A stretch of DNA of 6,358 bases, from the NCBI GenBank assembly GCA_002503595.1, contig DASC01000136.1:1-6358 (forward strand), read 5' to 3'. This DNA is from Candidatus Methanogaster sp. UBA203 (GTDB lineage Archaea; Halobacteriota; Methanosarcinia; Methanosarcinales; Methanogasteraceae). The position numbers and the translations under genes are program-made. Below, one piece after another: positions 4,566 through 6,358 of the stretch; position 1 is the stretch's first letter; each line of letters starts with the position of its first letter. A model generated the notes under the pieces. That model searched no databases, was not told the DNA's origin, and saw nothing but the letters and a program-made list of their open reading frames with translations.

Positions 4566-5918
4566 ATGACGCTCAGATCGACCGGCATCGCCGGGCTCGA
4601 TGAGATTCTCGGAGGATTTCCAAAACCATCGACCATCCTCATAGCAGGTACCGCTGGTGTCGGCAAGACAATGTTCGTACTCGATTCGATATCGAGTGTG
4701 GCAGAAGATGAATCAACGCTCTATATCCCGATCATCACCAGACAGGAGAGGAGCGGGGATCTCGCAGATACTTTTCCATTCATGCACGAATCGATAGTGG
4801 TATATCCGGTCGACAGGATATCTGCAGAACGCGATCCATTGTCTGCGTTGATCGATATCGGGAACGCCGTCGCATCTTCCGGTGCTGACAGGGTTGCAAT
4901 CGACCCGATTACACCTCTTGGATCTGCATTTTCGGAACAGGAGCAGCATCGGTTCATAGGCACGCTCGATTCGATGGCGCACGAATGGGATGCGATCACA
5001 CTGGTCACCGGTGAATTAACCGCATCCGAGATTCATACATCGGTTGTCAGCCATTTTATGGACGGGGTTCTGCATCTCTCTTACGAAGAGAGCGAAAAAC
5101 ATGTTTTGCGCAATCTCAGGATATTTAAAACCCCGAATATCGCTGGTAAGCAAGCACTATCAAATATATACACCTTTAACATATCACCAGGCGGCGTACG
5201 GGTGTTCCCACATCTGAAAGGCGGTGCAGCGCATCCAGATCTCTCGATACGCATCCCGACCGGTATTCAGGAACTGGACGGGATGCTGGAAGGGGGAATC
5301 CCTGAAACATACTCGATGCTGATTGCCGGCAGTCCAGGTACCGGGAAAACTATTTTTGGCTTGCAGTTTGCCAACGAAAGCCTTGAAAATGATAGACCGG
5401 TGGTCATCGTCTCGTTTAATGAATCGCCTGGCCAACTGATGGCTGAAGCGATGCGGCTTGGATGGGACCTGCAGGGATACGTCGAGAACAACATGCTCAG
5501 GTTCGTTTATCCCTCTGAACAGGTCTCTTCCGATGAGCATCTCTGGCAGATCAGGGACGCGGTCGAGTCGATCGGTGCCGGATCGGTGGTCTTCGATGGG
5601 ATCTCAGATATGAAGACCGTGTTTTGTGGATCTGTAAATGTCAGGGAATATATCTACTCGCTGATCAGGTACCTAAAATACAGGAATGCCACCTCACTCT
5701 TCACAAGCGAGATCGAGAACGTCTTTTCATTCGGGATACCGGATGCTGGCACGTCTTTTCTGATGGATGGCATCGTATCGCTCAGGTACATCAGGAAGGA
5801 GTCGGGCCTGCGAAAACTCCTGCTGATCTTAAAGATGCGCGGAACCGATCACGACCGCAGGATAAAGGAGTATGCGATCACGAATCATGGAATAAATATC
5901 ATGGAGTGGGCTGATTGA
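4566..5918 (+). CDS. KaiC-like tandem RecA-fold ATPase (COG0467 type)
   Basis: This 450-residue cytoplasmic protein has two KaiC/RadA-like domains. Domain 1 (about 4-215) has Walker A GTAGVGKT (28-35) and Walker B RVAID (109-113). Where KaiC proteins carry paired catalytic glutamates, it reads YIPIITRQER (53-62), so it probably binds nucleotide but hydrolyses poorly. Domain 2 (about 228-446) has GSPGTGKT (255-262), VSFNESPGQL (282-291) with one of the two Glu kept, Walker B SVVFD (340-344), and the typical FLMDGIVSLRY and KMRGTDHD (423-430). Archaeal family members are thought to act in signalling and often hexamerise. I chose ATG 4566 over GTG 4518 because domain 1 homology begins there and the upstream promoter fits. 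Its end overlaps the next gene (TTGA). It follows the lipoprotein gene closely. It lacks evident output or sensor domains, and its partner is unknown. Confidence 0.92.
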   Translation: MTLRSTGIAGLDEILGGFPKPSTILIAGTAGVGKTMFVLDSISSVAEDESTLYIPIITRQERSGDLADTFPFMHESIVVYPVDRISAERDPLSALIDIGNAVASSGADRVAIDPITPLGSAFSEQEQHRFIGTLDSMAHEWDAITLVTGELTASEIHTSVVSHFMDGVLHLSYEESEKHVLRNLRIFKTPNIAGKQALSNIYTFNISPGGVRVFPHLKGGAAHPDLSIRIPTGIQELDGMLEGGIPETYSMLIAGSPGTGKTIFGLQFANESLENDRPVVIVSFNESPGQLMAEAMRLGWDLQGYVENNMLRFVYPSEQVSSDEHLWQIRDAVESIGAGSVVFDGISDMKTVFCGSVNVREYIYSLIRYLKYRNATSLFTSEIENVFSFGIPDAGTSFLMDGIVSLRYIRKESGLRKLLLILKMRGTDHDRRIKEYAITNHGINIMEWAD

Positions 5919-6109
5919 AATATGCCGTGATCGTATGCCCGAAATGCAAAAGCCATGTGCAGATCATAGAGTACGGCGTAAAATCGACCGTGTGCCAGCG
6001 ATGCGGTAGCAGACTGGACCTGAAGAAACTCAAGATCTGGCACACGACCACTGATCTTCCTGATGCGGTCTCGGTGCGCACAGCGCTTCTGATGAAACTG
6101 GATGAGTGA
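5915..6109 (+). CDS. Small zinc-ribbon protein (DUF1922-like)
   Basis: This 64-residue protein starts at a TTG that overlaps the KaiC-like stop (TTGA), with no better in-frame start before the first metal ligands; the GTG at codon 5 (5927) is possible. It has a zinc ribbon with C8-x2-C11 (CPKC) and C27-x2-C30 (CQRC). A short basic linker DLKKLKI (35-41) and a helical tail with an A-x-x-V-R pattern (51-64) follow. This layout matches small archaeal proteins of the DUF1922 type as I remember them, usually of about 60-70 residues. Such ribbons may bind nucleic acid or protein, but no reaction is known. The overlap suggests co-translation with the KaiC-like ATPase, so the two may work together. 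A T-rich terminator follows. Confidence 0.75.
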   Translation: MKYAVIVCPKCKSHVQIIEYGVKSTVCQRCGSRLDLKKLKIWHTTTDLPDAVSVRTALLMKLDE

Positions 6110-6114
6110 TCTGT

Positions 6115-6145
6115 GGGCCCCGATCGGAGGCGTTTTAATTTTTTT
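6115..6145 (+). terminator. T-rich terminator of the operon
   Basis: Just after the zinc-ribbon stop comes a GC-rich patch with GGGCCC (6115-6120) and the palindrome CCGATCGG (6120-6127). Two T-tracts follow (6133-6136 and the seven T at 6139-6145). Archaeal RNA polymerase terminates on T-tracts with or without a hairpin, so this is a plausible end for the operon. Confidence 0.6.
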
Positions 6146-6146
6146 C

Positions 6147-6243
6147 TGGTCGGCTGAAAACATGATACCAATCCTGTAAACACTTGATACGATTGGGCTT
6201 CCGGAATCAGTGAAATCCGTGTTAATCTATGGCTAAAAGTTTT
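6147..6243 (+). repeat. Dispersed ~95-bp repeat, copy 2
   Basis: This is the counterpart of 1443-1537 in the same orientation, with about 75-80% identity by eye. It begins TGGTCGGCTGAAAACATGAT, continues through an AATCCTGTAAACAC segment, and ends GGCTAAAAGTTTTA. The conserved core AATCAGTGAAATCCGTG is the most invariant part. It begins directly after the terminator T-tract. No reading frame shared by both copies looks like a protein. Confidence 0.85.
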
Positions 6244-6276
6244 ATTTGCCACTGATTAACACAGATTACGCGGATT
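6205..6276. repeat. Imperfect inverted repeat with 28-nt arms
   Basis: The arm at 6205-6232 (the 3' half of repeat copy 2) and the arm at 6249-6276 are reverse complements at 22 of 28 positions, including GATTAACAC. They are separated by a 16-nt A/T-rich loop. As DNA or RNA this would fold into a long stem. The second arm also has GATTA units at 9-10 bp spacing (6254, 6264, 6273). Copy 1 at 1443-1537 lacks the second arm. Confidence 0.7.
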
Positions 6277-6337
6277 AACGGTGTAAACGATTTTTTTCAT
6301 ATCGATAGTGAGAACATGCTCGGGTACCCTGTGATAG

Positions 6338-6358
6338 GAACCACAAGATTACACAGAT
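6338..6358 (+). repeat. Start of a further repeat-family copy, cut by the window end
   Basis: GGAACCACAAGATTACACAG, reaching the last base, has the same CCAC...GATTA...ACA pattern as the second arm of the hairpin at 6249-6276. It runs off the window, so its extent is unknown. Between 6280 and 6337 I see only a seven-T run (6291-6297) and no gene. Confidence 0.4.

Noticed and set aside
4109..4666. Minus-strand 185-codon frame opposite the lipoprotein
   Set aside because: It is antisense to a gene with a clear signal peptide and lipobox, has no recognisable domain and crosses an operon junction.
5885..6252. Minus-strand frames of 92 and 117 codons over the zinc-ribbon gene and repeat copy 2
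   Set aside because: They run antisense to a real zinc-ribbon gene and through the repeat; the similarity to the other repeat frame is DNA-driven.
6250..6358. Spaced GATTA repeats as a possible CRISPR array
   Set aside because: Units are only about 10 bp apart with no uniform repeat or spacer lengths, and no cas genes are present.
1..6358. tRNA genes
   Set aside because: No cloverleaf with a GTTC-type T-arm and paired acceptor ends was found by eye in the intergenic stretches of either strand.

Overview
The window is archaeal, most likely from a euryarchaeon related to methanogens or anaerobic methane oxidisers. The evidence is a run of archaeal information-processing genes (RNA polymerase Rpo7, Spt4, ribosomal proteins S24e and S27ae) together with the archaeal GTP-dependent dephospho-CoA kinase. 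Further support comes from TATA-like promoters, TTG and GTG starts, a KaiC-like tandem RecA ATPase and an archaeal-style lipoprotein. The lineage cannot be fixed more precisely without a search.

Layout. Positions 83-1366 (minus strand) hold an isolated AT-rich gene for an Orc1/Cdc6-like or STAND-like AAA+ ATPase with a C-terminal winged helix. Upstream of it is a cluster of GTTACA/TGTAAC half-sites that looks like an operator. Positions about 1367-2233 carry no convincing protein gene. This stretch holds one copy of a ~95-bp dispersed repeat (1443-1537), a small set of mutually exclusive inverted repeats (1579-1626), and a ~345-nt block (1672-2017) that reads like the 5' half of domain I of a group II intron, with no reverse transcriptase and no domain V. 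A TATA-like box lies at 2111-2120.

From 2234 to 6109 all genes are on the plus strand and tightly packed: rpo7 (rpoE1), spt4 (rpoE2), GTP-dependent dephospho-CoA kinase, rps24e, rps27ae (52 codons), a PepSY-like lipoprotein, a two-domain KaiC-like ATPase and a small zinc-ribbon protein. Neighbours overlap by 1-4 bases or abut at most junctions, so this is one operon or two nested ones. A second promoter candidate sits just before the KaiC-like gene. The first five genes join transcription elongation, ribosome assembly and CoA synthesis. The last three look like an accessory sensing or signalling module attached to the 3' end: a surface lipoprotein, a cytoplasmic RecA/KaiC ATPase and a zinc ribbon.

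The end of the window (6110-6358) is non-coding. It has a T-rich terminator, a second copy of the dispersed repeat (6147-6243), an inverted partner that makes a 28-nt-arm hairpin (6205-6276), and the start of a further copy running off the end. The plus-strand operon is therefore flanked on both sides by the same repeat family. By hand count of single lines, the AAA+ gene is about 28-43% GC and the operon about 57%, which suggests that the AAA+ gene has a different origin.
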